Assembly: GCA_945957405.1 (NCBI GenBank)
Contig: CAMFLL010000013.1
Coordinates: 1-44,819, forward strand
Direction: 5' to 3'
Source of the DNA: an uncultured Mycolicibacterium sp.
GTDB lineage: Bacteria > Actinomycetota > Actinomycetes > Mycobacteriales > Mycobacteriaceae
DNA: 44,819 nucleotides
Notes under the pieces: model-generated
Seen by the model: the letters and a program-made list of their open reading frames with translations, nothing else
Database searches by the model: none
Told to the model about the DNA's origin: nothing
Shown here: one piece after another, positions 1 to 9,891 of the stretch
Layout: each line of letters starts with the position of its first letter
Position numbering within the stretch: the first letter of the stretch is position 1
Made by a program: the position numbers and the translations under genes

Positions 1-31
1 GGATGGCGCTACAGGAGCGCCGGCGCCATCC
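1..31 (+). promoter_or_regulatory. Alternative hairpins upstream of the reductase gene
   Basis: Bases 1-9 (GGATGGCGC) pair perfectly with 23-31 (GCGCCATCC), a 9-bp stem with a 13-nt loop. Bases 5-10 (GGCGCT) can instead pair with 16-21 (AGCGCC), a 6-bp stem with a 5-nt loop, so the two folds exclude each other. There is no U-tract. The site would lie between the large-subunit gene (upstream, outside the window) and the reductase. A role in mRNA processing or partial termination inside the operon is inference. Confidence 0.4.
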
Positions 32-74
32 ACCGGTTCCCGCCTGTCAAAAGTACTGTGTATCAGGAGTATTC

Positions 75-1115
75 GTGGCCGACATACATCGCATCAACTT
101 CGAACCCGTCGACATCGAGATGGAGGTGGGTGAGGACGAGAACATCCTCGACGCCGCCTTTCGACAGGGTATCCACCTGATGCACGGGTGCCGCGAGGGC
201 AGATGCTCGGCATGCAAGTCCTACATCCTCGACGGCGACATCCAGATGGACAACTACTCGACGTTCGCGTGTAACGACGCCGAGGTCGAAGAAGGCTACG
301 TGCTGCTGTGCCGTTCACACGCCTTCAGCGACTGCACGATCGAACTGCTGAACTTCGACGAGGATGAACTGCTCGGCGGTGTGCCCATCCAGGATGTGCG
401 GACACGCGTGGCCGCGATCGTGTCCGTCACGCGGGACATCGTGTCGCTGCAACTCGACGCGGTGGACCCTGCCACGTTCACGTTCAAGCCCGGGCAGTAC
501 GCCGACATCCACATTCCCGGTGCCGATCAACATCGTTCGTTCTCGATGGCCACCACGGGCGCGACACCCGGTCGCGTGGAGTTCCTGATCAAGAAGTACC
601 CCGGCGGTAAGTTCTCGGGACTACTCGACGACGGTATCGATGTCGGCGACGAACTGTCGATCAGCGGTCCGTACGGCACGTCGACCCTCAAGGACGGGCA
701 CATCCTGCCGGTGGTGTGCGTGGCGGGCGGGGCAGGGATGGCGCCCATCCTGTCGCTGCTGCGGCACATGAGCGAAACCGGGAGCCCGCGGCCCGTTCGG
801 TTCTACTACGGCGCCCGCACTGCCGATGATCTGTTCTACCTCGATGAGATCGCTGAAATCGGTAAGGGCCTGGTCGATTTCGTGTTCACCGCATGCCTGT
901 CGGAGTCCATGGTCCACGATCTGACCACCGTGGTGGTCGAGGCGGGCAACGTCACCGACGTCGTGTCCGCCAACGAGAGTGACATCGCGAAGACGGAGAT
1001 CTACCTGTGCGGTCCGCCGCCGATGGTGGATGCGGCGCTGGCCCTGCTCGAGGACCGCGCGGTGCCCAAGGACCAGATCTTCTACGACAAGTTCACCAGC
1101 CCCATTTTCGACTGA
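75..1115 (+). CDS. mimB: Propane/THF-type monooxygenase reductase component (2Fe-2S/FAD)
   Basis: NADH-dependent reductase that passes electrons to the diiron hydroxylase of a soluble diiron monooxygenase (MimB/PrmB/ThmD type). 346 aa from a GTG start with AGGAG 7 nt upstream; a longer in-frame reading from base 3 runs through the hairpin region and is unlikely. The N-terminal plant-type ferredoxin domain has C39, C44, C47 and C79. A ferredoxin-reductase FAD domain follows (RSFSMA, about residue 155), then an NAD domain (GGAGMAP, about 222, and CGPPPMVDAAL near 317). It is followed after 45 bases by the small hydroxylase subunit. The order reductase - small subunit - coupling protein fits the mim/prm/thm groups; which substrate (propane, phenol, acetone, THF) cannot be read from this gene alone. 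Confidence 0.92.
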   Translation: MADIHRINFEPVDIEMEVGEDENILDAAFRQGIHLMHGCREGRCSACKSYILDGDIQMDNYSTFACNDAEVEEGYVLLCRSHAFSDCTIELLNFDEDELLGGVPIQDVRTRVAAIVSVTRDIVSLQLDAVDPATFTFKPGQYADIHIPGADQHRSFSMATTGATPGRVEFLIKKYPGGKFSGLLDDGIDVGDELSISGPYGTSTLKDGHILPVVCVAGGAGMAPILSLLRHMSETGSPRPVRFYYGARTADDLFYLDEIAEIGKGLVDFVFTACLSESMVHDLTTVVVEAGNVTDVVSANESDIAKTEIYLCGPPPMVDAALALLEDRAVPKDQIFYDKFTSPIFD

Positions 1116-1160
1116 GCTTCACAACAGTTCCAGCCCAACCACCCGAAAAGGAAAGCGACT

Positions 1161-2261
1161 ATGACCGCACCGCCGAAGCAACGGAGCTTCCCGAAGATCG
1201 AGTTCACCGACTCCGAGGCCGGTGCTCTGGACTTCCCGAGTTCCAAGAGCCGTAAGTTCACCTACTACCAGCCGGCGAAGCTGCGTTCGACGATGTACGA
1301 GGATGTCACCGTCGACGTCCAACCGGACCCCGAGCGGCATCTGACGCAGGGATGGATCTACGGATTCGGCGACGGTCCCGGCGGCTATCCCCAGGAGTGG
1401 ACGACAGCGAAATCGTCGAACTGGCACGCCTTCCTGGACCCCAACGAGGAATGGGACCAGACCATCTACCGCAACAACACCGCGGTGGTCAAACAGGTCG
1501 AACTGTGCCTGAAGAATGCCAAGCGGGCCAAGGTGTACGACGGCTGGAACAACGCCTGGCTGAAATTCCTGGAGCGCAACCTCGGCGCATGGATGCACGC
1601 CGAGAACGGTCTCGCCCTGCATGTCTTCACCTCGATCCAGCGGTCGGGGCCGACCAACATGATCAACACCGCCGTCGCCGTCAACGCGGCGCACAAACTG
1701 CGCTTCGCCCAGGACCTGGCCCTGTTCAACCTGGACCTCTCCGACGAGGTGGAGGGTTTCGACGGCCAGGCGCACAAGGACGCCTGGCAGGGCGCGCCGG
1801 AGTGGCAACCCACGCGTGAGGTCGTCGAACGCCTGACCGCCGTGGGGGACTGGTGCGAACTGCTGTTCGCCACGAATATCGTCTTCGAGCAACTCGTGGG
1901 TTCGCTGTTCCGCAGTGAGCTGGTGATGCAGATCGCGGCGCGCAACGGCGACTACATCACGCCGACCATCGTGGGCACCGGTGAGCACGACTACGACCGC
2001 GATCTCGGATACACCCGTAATCTGTTCCGGCTGTTGACCCGTGACGAACAGTACGGTGAGGCGAACAAGGCGCTGTTCGCCAGTTGGCTCCAGACCTGGG
2101 TGCCACGCTGTCTTGACGCCGCCCGGGCGCTGCAGCCGCTGTGGTCGCAGCCGGCCGAGAAATCCGTGACCTTCGCATCGAGCCTGGCCTCGGCGCAGGA
2201 CAAGTTCGCCACCGTGCTCGACGCCATCGAGTTGGACATCCCAGAGGAGCTGCAGAAGTGA
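1161..2261 (+). CDS. mimC: Soluble diiron monooxygenase hydroxylase small (beta) subunit
   Basis: Beta subunit of the hydroxylase of a propane/THF-type soluble diiron monooxygenase; it scaffolds the alpha subunit that carries the diiron site. 366 aa, the usual size for MimC/PrmC/ThmB. ATG start with AAAGGAAAG upstream. The ferritin-like helical stretch (about residues 90-340) matches the family (for example [18 protein letters not shown] and [18 protein letters not shown]), and the full diiron ligand set is absent, as expected for a beta subunit. It sits between the reductase and the coupling protein, with only 2 bases before the next start, so translation is probably coupled. The alpha subunit is not in the window and should lie just 5' of base 1. 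Confidence 0.9.
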   Translation: MTAPPKQRSFPKIEFTDSEAGALDFPSSKSRKFTYYQPAKLRSTMYEDVTVDVQPDPERHLTQGWIYGFGDGPGGYPQEWTTAKSSNWHAFLDPNEEWDQTIYRNNTAVVKQVELCLKNAKRAKVYDGWNNAWLKFLERNLGAWMHAENGLALHVFTSIQRSGPTNMINTAVAVNAAHKLRFAQDLALFNLDLSDEVEGFDGQAHKDAWQGAPEWQPTREVVERLTAVGDWCELLFATNIVFEQLVGSLFRSELVMQIAARNGDYITPTIVGTGEHDYDRDLGYTRNLFRLLTRDEQYGEANKALFASWLQTWVPRCLDAARALQPLWSQPAEKSVTFASSLASAQDKFATVLDAIELDIPEELQK

Positions 2262-2263
2262 CC

Positions 2264-2599
2264 ATGCAATTCGGATCAGCCACCGAGTTCTCCAACAAAT
2301 GCGGTGTGACGCTGATGAACACGCCGATCGGCCGGGTGGTGGCCGACGTGATGGGCGCCAAAGACGGTGTCGAGCTCACCGAGTACCCGTCGATGATCCG
2401 GGTCGACGGCGTGCGGTTGCTGGACTTCGACTACGCCGAACTGACCGATGCGCTCGGCGAGGAGTTCGACGGGTCGATCTTCGAGGAGATCAGCTCGACG
2501 CACTACGGCCGCATGGTCCATCTCGATGACAAGACCATGCTGTTCGCCAGCCCCGAGGACGCCGCCGAGTACATCGGTTTCGACCTCACGGTCCGGTAG
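2264..2599 (+). CDS. mimD: Monooxygenase coupling/effector protein
   Basis: Small cofactor-free coupling protein (MmoB/TmoD/MimD family) that binds the hydroxylase and gates oxygen activation. 111 aa from ATG at 2264, two bases after the small-subunit stop; a purine-rich AGAGGAG lies 15 bases upstream inside that gene. Family features include [21 protein letters not shown] near the N terminus, a conserved YPSMIRVDG segment and the C-terminal [25 protein letters not shown]. An in-frame extension upstream into the small-subunit gene is not credible. Same operon as its neighbours. Confidence 0.92.
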   Translation: MQFGSATEFSNKCGVTLMNTPIGRVVADVMGAKDGVELTEYPSMIRVDGVRLLDFDYAELTDALGEEFDGSIFEEISSTHYGRMVHLDDKTMLFASPEDAAEYIGFDLTVR

Positions 2600-2604
2600 G
2601 TGCC

Positions 2605-4732
<2,128 letters not shown>

Positions 4733-4747
4733 CATCTCCTGAGCAAG

Positions 4748-4785
4748 CCACTGGCCCTCGGACCTGCGGGTCCGAGGGCAAGTGG
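4748..4785. terminator. Strong hairpin, probable bidirectional terminator
   Basis: An 11-bp perfect stem (4754-4764 with 4769-4779, core CCCTCGGACC/GGTCCGAGGG, loop TGCG) is extended by five further pairs (CCACT 4748-4752 with AGTGG 4781-4785) after one internal mismatch. It lies between the convergent chaperonin gene and the small minus-strand gene at 4808. There is no U-run, as is common for mycobacterial terminators. Confidence 0.8.
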
Positions 4786-4807
4786 GATGGTCGCACGGTG
4801 CGGATGC

Positions 4808-4999
4808 TCACACGGAGTGCAGCGCGGTCACCTGCTCGGTGTGGTGCTCGTCGGAAGCGGTGTCGTGCGCGCTGTGTCCCAGGTAGGAAGGGTGCCTGCG
4901 CATGGCCTCACTCAGTTCGCGGGAATACCGGTGGGCCGACCGCCACACAGGGTGTGACTCGAGTTCGATGACGTTTCGGTCAGCGGTTCTGGTTGCCAT
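4808..4999 (-). CDS. Small hypothetical protein, 63 aa
   Basis: Not recognised. A 63-aa, His-rich, charged soluble protein (SHPVWRSAHRYSRELSEAMRRHPS, then a His/Asp/Glu-rich tail), with no membrane segment or cysteine. The start is well supported: GGGAGG lies 7 nt before the ATG. It has its own transcription unit: the permease terminator (5128-5161) lies upstream, a SigF-like promoter follows, and the hairpin at 4748-4785 closes it. A stress-related role would fit the promoter type but is inference. Confidence 0.6.
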   Translation of the reverse strand: MATRTADRNVIELESHPVWRSAHRYSRELSEAMRRHPSYLGHSAHDTASDEHHTEQVTALHSV

Positions 5000-5099
5000 G
5001 TCACGGCCTCCCGCGGGGTTCGACTAGTTCTGCTTGTCCTCAAGGGTCCTCTACGAATCTGAGCGGAACCCATCAGCCAAACCGTGAACTTGCTAAGGA

Positions 5100-5126
5100 G
5101 TACCTCTTCGCTGTATAGCGCAAACC
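5100..5126 (-). promoter_or_regulatory. Candidate SigF-type promoter
   Basis: On the minus strand GGTTT (5126-5122), 16 bases, then AGGTAC (5105-5100). This is one mismatch from the mycobacterial SigF consensus GGTTT-N15-17-GGGTAY. It lies about 100 bases upstream of the small gene starting at 4999. No good TTGACA/TATAAT-type pair was seen there. Confidence 0.4.
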
Positions 5127-5127
5127 A

Positions 5128-5161
5128 CAGCGGCCCCCGGATCATTCCCCGGGGGCCGCTG
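5128..5161 (-). terminator. Terminator of the permease gene
   Basis: Perfect 13-bp stem CAGCGGCCCCCGG / CCGGGGGCCGCTG (5128-5140 with 5149-5161), 8-nt loop ATCATTCC. It sits 25 bases past the stop of the minus-strand permease. Confidence 0.8.
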
Positions 5162-5185
5162 CGGTGCGCGCTCGATGCGGGCTGT

Positions 5186-6694
5186 TCAGGCCCGGTCGGC
5201 CGGGATCGCGTCGCTGTACGGCGCGGTGCTGGCCTCATGCAGCGGATGGACCGTCATGTACACCAGACCGATGACCACGACGACACCTGCCGAGAGGGCG
5301 ACGATCCAGTTGTCGTACCAGGGCGCGTCGGGCGTGCGGGGCCAGGCCATGTTGATCATGGCGGTCACGCCGTAGACCAGGGCCGCGATGTTGATGGCCA
5401 TACCCCACTTACCCAGCGTGAACTTCCCGCTGGGCACCCAACCCTTGAGCCGGGCCCGCAGTGCGGCGAGGACAACCATCTGGAAGCCGAGATAGATGCC
5501 GAATGCCGCGAAACTGATGATCTTGGTGATGGCGTCGGTCGAGATCTTCGAGCCGATCACGATGACCGCGGGCACGATGGCGGCCAGCAGCAGCGCATAG
5601 GGCGGCACATGCCGGGTGACCGAGAACTTCTTGAGCAGCGAGCTGCCCATGATCATCTCGTCACGGCCGTAGGAGTAGGCCAACCGGCTCGCTGCGGCCT
5701 GCAGACTCATGGCGCAGGACAGGAACGACATGAGCACGATGGCCAGGATGATCTTCGACCCCACCGGGCCGAACGCCTCGTCGAGGATGGTGCTGACGGG
5801 GTCGGTGTCCTCGCCGGAGATGACGGCTGGGATGTCGGAGACCGCGAGCACCAGTGACAGGCAGACGAAGGTGGCGGCGGCTCCGCCGATGTAGATGGTC
5901 CGGCGCATGGCCCGCGGGATGAGCCGGCCCGGATCCTGCACCTCCTCGGCGACGTCGCCACACGCCTCGAAGCCGTAGTACTGATAGATACCGATCCGAG
6001 CCGCGGCGGCGAATGCCCACAGGTAGTTGCCGTCACCGCCGGTGCCGAAGCTGTCGAAGATGACGCCGAGGTTGTTCTCCCGGTGCGCGATCAACAGCCA
6101 GCAGCCCACGACGAGAGCACCGATGATCTCCGCGGTGAAACCGATGATCGCCGCTTTCGCAAGGACTTTCGTGCCCATGAAGTTGATGGCGGTGGCCAGG
6201 GCGAGCAATGCCAGGGCGAAGGCGATGGTGTTGTTCACCGTCGCGTCGATGCCGAACGTCGCCGCGATGTAGGGGCCGGCGCCGTAGACGACGGAGGCAA
6301 TGGTCACGAGCAGTGCCACCATGTACACCCAGCCCGTCATCCAGGCGAACCGGCGTCCCCACAGCCGCCGCGCCCACGGGTAGACCCCGCCTGCGACGGG
6401 GAACTGGGCGACGACCTCGCTGAAGGTCAGCGCCACGAGCAACTGTCCGAGGCCCACGATGACGAAGCTCCAGATCATCGGCGGGCCACCGGTGGCCAGT
6501 GCGAAGGCGAACAGCGTGTAGACGCCGACGACGGGCGAGAGGTAGGTGAAGCCGAGCGAGAAGTTGGCCCACGGGCTCATATCGCGCTTGAACTCGGACT
6601 TGTAGCCCAGAGCGTGCAGATGCGCGGCGTCATCGTGGTCGTGGTATCCGGCGTACCCCTCGTCGGGGCTTTCAGTGGATTGGGAAGTGGACAT
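5186..6694 (-). CDS. APC-superfamily amino acid/amine permease
   Basis: Inner-membrane amino acid-polyamine-organocation permease, 502 aa with about 12 membrane segments. The typical APC first helix is present (FSLGFTYLSPVVGVYTLFAFAL), as are SEVVAQFPVAGGVYPWARRLWG and the YYGFEACGDVAEEVQDPGRLIPRAM region. The N terminus is cytosolic and His/Asp-rich. ATG start with GGGAGAAAG upstream. It is transcribed divergently from the GntR regulator next to the amine P450 cluster, and its promoter spacer contains the same AGTTCTA word as the P450 promoter. Uptake of a cyclic amine or its amino-acid product (5-aminovalerate, GABA) is inference; the substrate cannot be read from sequence. Confidence 0.88.
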   Translation of the reverse strand: MSTSQSTESPDEGYAGYHDHDDAAHLHALGYKSEFKRDMSPWANFSLGFTYLSPVVGVYTLFAFALATGGPPMIWSFVIVGLGQLLVALTFSEVVAQFPVAGGVYPWARRLWGRRFAWMTGWVYMVALLVTIASVVYGAGPYIAATFGIDATVNNTIAFALALLALATAINFMGTKVLAKAAIIGFTAEIIGALVVGCWLLIAHRENNLGVIFDSFGTGGDGNYLWAFAAAARIGIYQYYGFEACGDVAEEVQDPGRLIPRAMRRTIYIGGAAATFVCLSLVLAVSDIPAVISGEDTDPVSTILDEAFGPVGSKIILAIVLMSFLSCAMSLQAAASRLAYSYGRDEMIMGSSLLKKFSVTRHVPPYALLLAAIVPAVIVIGSKISTDAITKIISFAAFGIYLGFQMVVLAALRARLKGWVPSGKFTLGKWGMAINIAALVYGVTAMINMAWPRTPDAPWYDNWIVALSAGVVVVIGLVYMTVHPLHEASTAPYSDAIPADRA

Positions 6695-6733
6695 TGGCTG
6701 CTTTCTCCCGAGGCGGAACGAAACTGATGCGAA

Positions 6734-6762
6734 AAACTACAGTTCTATTGTTTATCGTGCAA
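6734..6762 (-). promoter_or_regulatory. Permease promoter with AGTTCTA word in the spacer
   Basis: Minus strand: TTGCAC (6762-6757), 17-base spacer, TAGTTT (6739-6734), 40 bases before the permease ATG. The plus-strand word AGTTCTA (6741-6747) lies inside the spacer. The same word lies inside the P450 promoter spacer (8390-8396), and AGTTCTA-N2-GT-N-T-N-T is shared. A GntR operator at both sites is inferred. Confidence 0.5.
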
Positions 6763-6792
6763 CACAATCGGCAGAATTGGTCTGGAATCGGG

Positions 6793-6798
6793 TAGATT
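6793..6798 (+). promoter_or_regulatory. -10 element of the GntR regulator gene
   Basis: TAGATT matches the mycobacterial TANNNT -10. No clear -35 was seen at 16-18 bases. A transcript starting near 6805 excludes the TTG at 6797 as the start and favours GTG at 6863. Confidence 0.4.
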
Positions 6799-6862
6799 GC
6801 CGACGTCGGAGCTGTCGGTCCTGCCGCGGCGCCGGGGCGCACTGACCTGGAGGGAGAAGCGG

Positions 6863-7603
6863 GTGTCGTCGTTGTCGCCGCTCGTCGCGTCGGAAGCCCC
6901 TGTTGGTCGGGCCGACGAGATCGTGCAGCGCATCACCGAGGCCATCCATCTCGGTCTGCTCGACGACGGCGAGCGCCTGCCGGTCGAGGTCGATCTCGCC
7001 GCGCAGTTCGGGGTGGCCCCGATGACGGTGCGTGAGGCACTGTCGACGCTGCGCGAACAGGAACTGGTCGAAACCCGCAGGGGGCGCAGTGGCGGCTCGT
7101 TCGTCCGGCGTCCTGCCGGCCCGCCCGTCGATCAGCTGACGGCGAAGTTGGCCGCCATGAGTGCCTCTGACCTGCGCGATCTGTTCGACGAACATACCGC
7201 GATCGCCGGGCAGGCGGCACTGCTGGCCGCCGAGCGGGCCGCGCCGTACGCCGTGCGCCGGCTGTTCGCGCTGACCGATCAACTCGGCGCGGCGGCCACA
7301 CTGGGCGACCGCATCCGTGCCGACAGCCGGTTCCACATCCAGGTCGCGGTCGCGTCACAATCCGCACGGTTGGCCCGACGGGAGGCCAACTTGCAGGCCG
7401 AAGTGTCGGGACTGGTGTGGCTGCCGATCGGTGCGCCGATAGACGTGGCCGGTTATGTGGGCGAGAAGCACGCGATCGCGGCCGCGGTCGCCGCCGAGAA
7501 CGCCGCCGAGGCGAGGCGGCTGGCCGAGGCTCATGTCAGAGGTCAACTCGCCCGATTGACCAGGATCAACCTGGACCTGACGACAGCGGAGACGGTGTCA
7601 TGA
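6863..7603 (+). CDS. pipR: GntR/FadR-family regulator of the amine cluster (PipR-like)
   Basis: 246 aa from GTG at 6863, which has GGAGGGAGA 5-13 nt upstream; a TTG 22 codons earlier falls on the -10 box. An N-terminal GntR winged helix (about 15-80; LAAQFGVAPMTVREALSTLREQELV then GGSFV wing) is followed by an FCD-type all-helical effector domain (about 95-235). Likely metal/effector ligands are visible: DSRFH, EKHAI and EAHV. A GntR gene pipR precedes the piperidine/pyrrolidine P450 pipA in M. smegmatis, and this locus has that layout. It overlaps the next gene by 4 bases (ATGA). Probable targets are the P450 promoter and the permease promoter. Confidence 0.82.
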   Translation: MSSLSPLVASEAPVGRADEIVQRITEAIHLGLLDDGERLPVEVDLAAQFGVAPMTVREALSTLREQELVETRRGRSGGSFVRRPAGPPVDQLTAKLAAMSASDLRDLFDEHTAIAGQAALLAAERAAPYAVRRLFALTDQLGAAATLGDRIRADSRFHIQVAVASQSARLARREANLQAEVSGLVWLPIGAPIDVAGYVGEKHAIAAAVAAENAAEARRLAEAHVRGQLARLTRINLDLTTAETVS

Positions 7604-8328
7604 CCGACCCACAGCTGGCCCGCAGACTGGCCGACGAGGCATCCCAGACGCTCGAACGGACATACGACCTGCTGGACCGGATCGCCGAGGAGGTGCTGCG
7701 CAGCCGGCCCCGGCGCGCCGCGCTCACCGAGGCGCACTTCGGTGGGCTGCAGCGGCAACTTGCTGCCCTGCTCGAGGACGAACGCGGCGTCTGGGGGATG
7801 GGTTTCATTGCGGCGCCGTTCGTCGTGGAGGGCCGGGAGCGCTACCTCGCCTGGTGGCAGCGGCACAACGACCGGGTGGCCCGGCTGCGCCTGAACTTCG
7901 ATCCCACCAGCATCGATGTGTATGACTACCTCCAGATGGACTGGTATCAGTTGGCCTCCCGCGGGCAGCGGAGGGTGGCCTACGGCCCATATGTCGACTA
8001 CAGCGGATCGGACATGTACACGATCACCGCAACGGTTCCGGTGGTCGCCGATGACACATTTCTCGGCATCGCCGGTGCCGACCTGGTGGTGGGTGAGGTG
8101 GAGCGCGCCCTGCTGGAGGTGCTGCGGCAGACCGCCGAGGACGCGGTCGTGGTCAACACCGAACGCCGCGTGATCGCCGCGAACACCCCGCGTTGGTTCG
8201 TCGGTTCACGCCTGCCTGCGATGCCCGCGGTGGGGCCCGAAGCCGAGCCGACGGCGTTCCGCGAGGTCGCGGAATTACCTCTCGGCACCGGTTGGGTGCT
8301 GGCCGTCGCCTGGCCTGACCAGGCCTGA
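7600..8328 (+). CDS. Soluble stand-alone Cache-domain protein
   Basis: 242 aa; the ATG overlaps the regulator stop (ATGA). It resembles the ligand-binding dCache (PDC) domain of chemoreceptors and sensor kinases: RYLAWWQRHN, YDYLQMDWYQLASRGQRRVAYGPYV, then the strand pattern ITATVPVVADDTFLGIAGADLVV. There is no signal peptide, membrane helix, HAMP, kinase or cyclase domain, so it should stay in the cytosol. In amino-acid-binding dCache domains an Arg two residues before the Trp-Tyr pair grips the carboxylate; here the segment reads QMDWY, so an amine without a carboxylate is a more likely ligand (inference). Its coupling to the GntR gene suggests a sensory or accessory role in induction. Family call fairly sure, function unknown. 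Confidence 0.7.
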   Translation: MTDPQLARRLADEASQTLERTYDLLDRIAEEVLRSRPRRAALTEAHFGGLQRQLAALLEDERGVWGMGFIAAPFVVEGRERYLAWWQRHNDRVARLRLNFDPTSIDVYDYLQMDWYQLASRGQRRVAYGPYVDYSGSDMYTITATVPVVADDTFLGIAGADLVVGEVERALLEVLRQTAEDAVVVNTERRVIAANTPRWFVGSRLPAMPAVGPEAEPTAFREVAELPLGTGWVLAVAWPDQA

Positions 8329-8373
8329 TCCGAACCCCTCACACATCTTCGGGAATTCGGGCTGTCGCGCCTA

Positions 8374-8402
8374 TTGACTTTAAGCATCTAGTTCTAGAGT
8401 AT
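8374..8402 (+). promoter_or_regulatory. Promoter and palindromic operator of the P450 operon
   Basis: TTGACT (8374-8379), 17 bases, GAGTAT (8397-8402); TAGAGT at 8395-8400 is an alternative -10. The spacer holds the inverted repeat TCTAG-TT-CTAGA (8387-8398), placed to block RNA polymerase when bound. It includes AGTTCTA (8390-8396), also present in the permease promoter. The region is clearly AT-rich against its surroundings. Confidence 0.6.
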
Positions 8403-8451
8403 TTAGAGACGATTCGGTTGCACGTCCCACTCGTCCTCGGAGGTTCTGCAG

Positions 8452-9669
8452 ATGTCACCCGTCACCCTCGGCGCCGTTCCCGAGTTCGACATCCCCGAGT
8501 TCGATGTTGCCGACCCGGCTTTCTCGATCACCTCGGCCGAGGTGCACGAGGCGCGGGAACGCAGTTGGTACGCGACGACGCCGTACGGTCTCGCAGTACT
8601 GCGCTACGAACAGGTCAACAAGCTGCTCAAGCACCCCAAGCTGAGGCAGGGCAGCGCGGCGTGGCCCGCGCACAACGGCGTCACCGAAGGCCCCTTCGCC
8701 GACTGGTTCGCGAGCTGGATCCTCAACAAGGAAGGCGAGGAACACCACCGGTTGCGCCGGCTGATGAACCCCGCGTTCTCACCGAAGCTGATCGGCTCGC
8801 TGGTGCCTCGGTTCCAGGCGTTGGCCAACGACCTCGTCGACAACTTCGCCGAACCCGACCGCTGTGAGTTCGTCGGCGAATTCGCCGAACCCTATGCCGC
8901 GCGCGTCATCGCCATCATGCTCGGCATCCCCGAAGAAGAGTGGAAGGTCATCTCGGCTGAGTCCGTCACGATCGGCCTCGCCATGGGCGTGACGCTCAAG
9001 GAGGATCTGCCCAAGATCGAGTCGGCGCTGCAGAGGCTCTACGAATACAGCGACGACCTGATCGCCGACCGCCGGGCGAATCCGCGCGACGATTTCGTCA
9101 CCGCGCTGGTCAATGCCTCACGTCCCGAGGATGGCCGGCTGAGCGACACCGAACTCCGGGATGCCATGGTGCTGTTGATCTTCGGCGGCTTCGACACCAC
9201 CCGAAACCAGCTGGGCCTGGCCATGCAGACCTTCATGGCCCATCCCGACCAGTGGCGGCTGCTCGCCGAGCGGCCCGAGCTCGGCGGCAAGGCAGTCGAA
9301 GAGGTCATGCGGGTCAACCCGACCGTGCGATGGGTGACACGCGAAGTGCTCGAAGACTTCGAATACGACGGCGTGCTGCTCACCGCGGGCACCACCGTCC
9401 ACCTCTACAGCGAATCGGCGGGCACCGACCCCCGAGTGTTCGAACCCGGATTCGACCTCACCGCAGAGCGCAAGCCGCACTTCGGTTTCGGGGGCGGAGC
9501 CCACCACTGCCTCGGTCATTTCGTGGCGCGCTCCGATATGAGCGAAGCGCTGCCGCTGCTGGCCCGGCGCATGCGGGATCCCCACGAACTGCCCGGCGCG
9601 GAATGGCTGCCCGATTCGGGCAACACCGGGCCGACTCTGCTGCCCATCGGTTTCACATCCGCCTCCTAG
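8452..9669 (+). CDS. pipA: Cytochrome P450 for secondary cyclic amines (CYP151A/PipA/MorA-like)
   Basis: Class I soluble P450, 405 aa, ATG with GGAGG 8 nt upstream. Heme-binding loop FGFGGGAHHCLG with C353; I-helix oxygen motif GGFDTT (245-250, followed by RNQ); ExxR is E284-R287. In M. smegmatis (pipA) and Mycobacterium sp. HE5 (morA) CYP151-type enzymes hydroxylate piperidine, pyrrolidine or morpholine next to nitrogen, which opens the ring. The subfamily call rests on context: GntR gene upstream, and [3Fe-4S] ferredoxin, reductase and glutamine-synthetase-like genes downstream, as in those loci. It is the first gene of a long plus-strand operon. The preferred amine is not decided by sequence, but the glutarate pathway nearby points to piperidine. 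Confidence 0.85.
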   Translation: MSPVTLGAVPEFDIPEFDVADPAFSITSAEVHEARERSWYATTPYGLAVLRYEQVNKLLKHPKLRQGSAAWPAHNGVTEGPFADWFASWILNKEGEEHHRLRRLMNPAFSPKLIGSLVPRFQALANDLVDNFAEPDRCEFVGEFAEPYAARVIAIMLGIPEEEWKVISAESVTIGLAMGVTLKEDLPKIESALQRLYEYSDDLIADRRANPRDDFVTALVNASRPEDGRLSDTELRDAMVLLIFGGFDTTRNQLGLAMQTFMAHPDQWRLLAERPELGGKAVEEVMRVNPTVRWVTREVLEDFEYDGVLLTAGTTVHLYSESAGTDPRVFEPGFDLTAERKPHFGFGGGAHHCLGHFVARSDMSEALPLLARRMRDPHELPGAEWLPDSGNTGPTLLPIGFTSAS

Positions 9670-9702
9670 CCACACCATCAGCCACGAACTTAAGGACCAC
9701 AC

Positions 9703-9891
9703 ATGCGCGTCACCGTCGACCTCGCCCTCTGCCAGGACCACGGCCAGTGTGCCATCGCCGCACCCACCGTGTTCACCATGAACGACGACGGGAAGCTCGA
9801 ATACATCGGCCATCCCGACGACTCCGAGCGGGACAACATCGAAGAGGCCGCCGACGTGTGCCCGGCCCAGGCCATCTTCATCGAGGACTGA
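9703..9891 (+). CDS. pipB: [3Fe-4S] ferredoxin, P450 partner
   Basis: 62-aa ferredoxin that carries electrons from the reductase to the P450. Cluster ligands are C10, C16 and C53 (CQDHGQC ... CPAQAI); His13 replaces the second Cys of a 4Fe-4S motif, the usual signature of 3Fe-4S ferredoxins of actinobacterial P450s. ATG start 33 bases after the P450 stop, with a weak purine stretch upstream. Its stop overlaps the reductase ATG by one base (TGATG). Confidence 0.92.
   Translation: MRVTVDLALCQDHGQCAIAAPTVFTMNDDGKLEYIGHPDDSERDNIEEAADVCPAQAIFIED

Noticed and set aside
3..74. N-terminal extension of the reductase from an ATG at base 3
   Set aside because: It runs through the hairpins, has no ribosome site and is unlike reductase N termini; GTG at 75 has AGGAG 7 nt upstream.
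2141..2263. N-terminal extension of the coupling protein
   Set aside because: Overlaps the small-subunit gene in another frame; the conserved domain begins at the ATG at 2264.
5186..6727. Long plus-strand open frames opposite the permease
   Set aside because: Antisense shadows typical of GC-rich genes; the minus-strand permease has a clear membrane protein pattern.
9252..9890. 213-residue N-terminal extension of the ferredoxin reductase
   Set aside because: It is an out-of-frame reading of the P450 and ferredoxin genes; the true flavoprotein motif begins just after the ATG at 9891.
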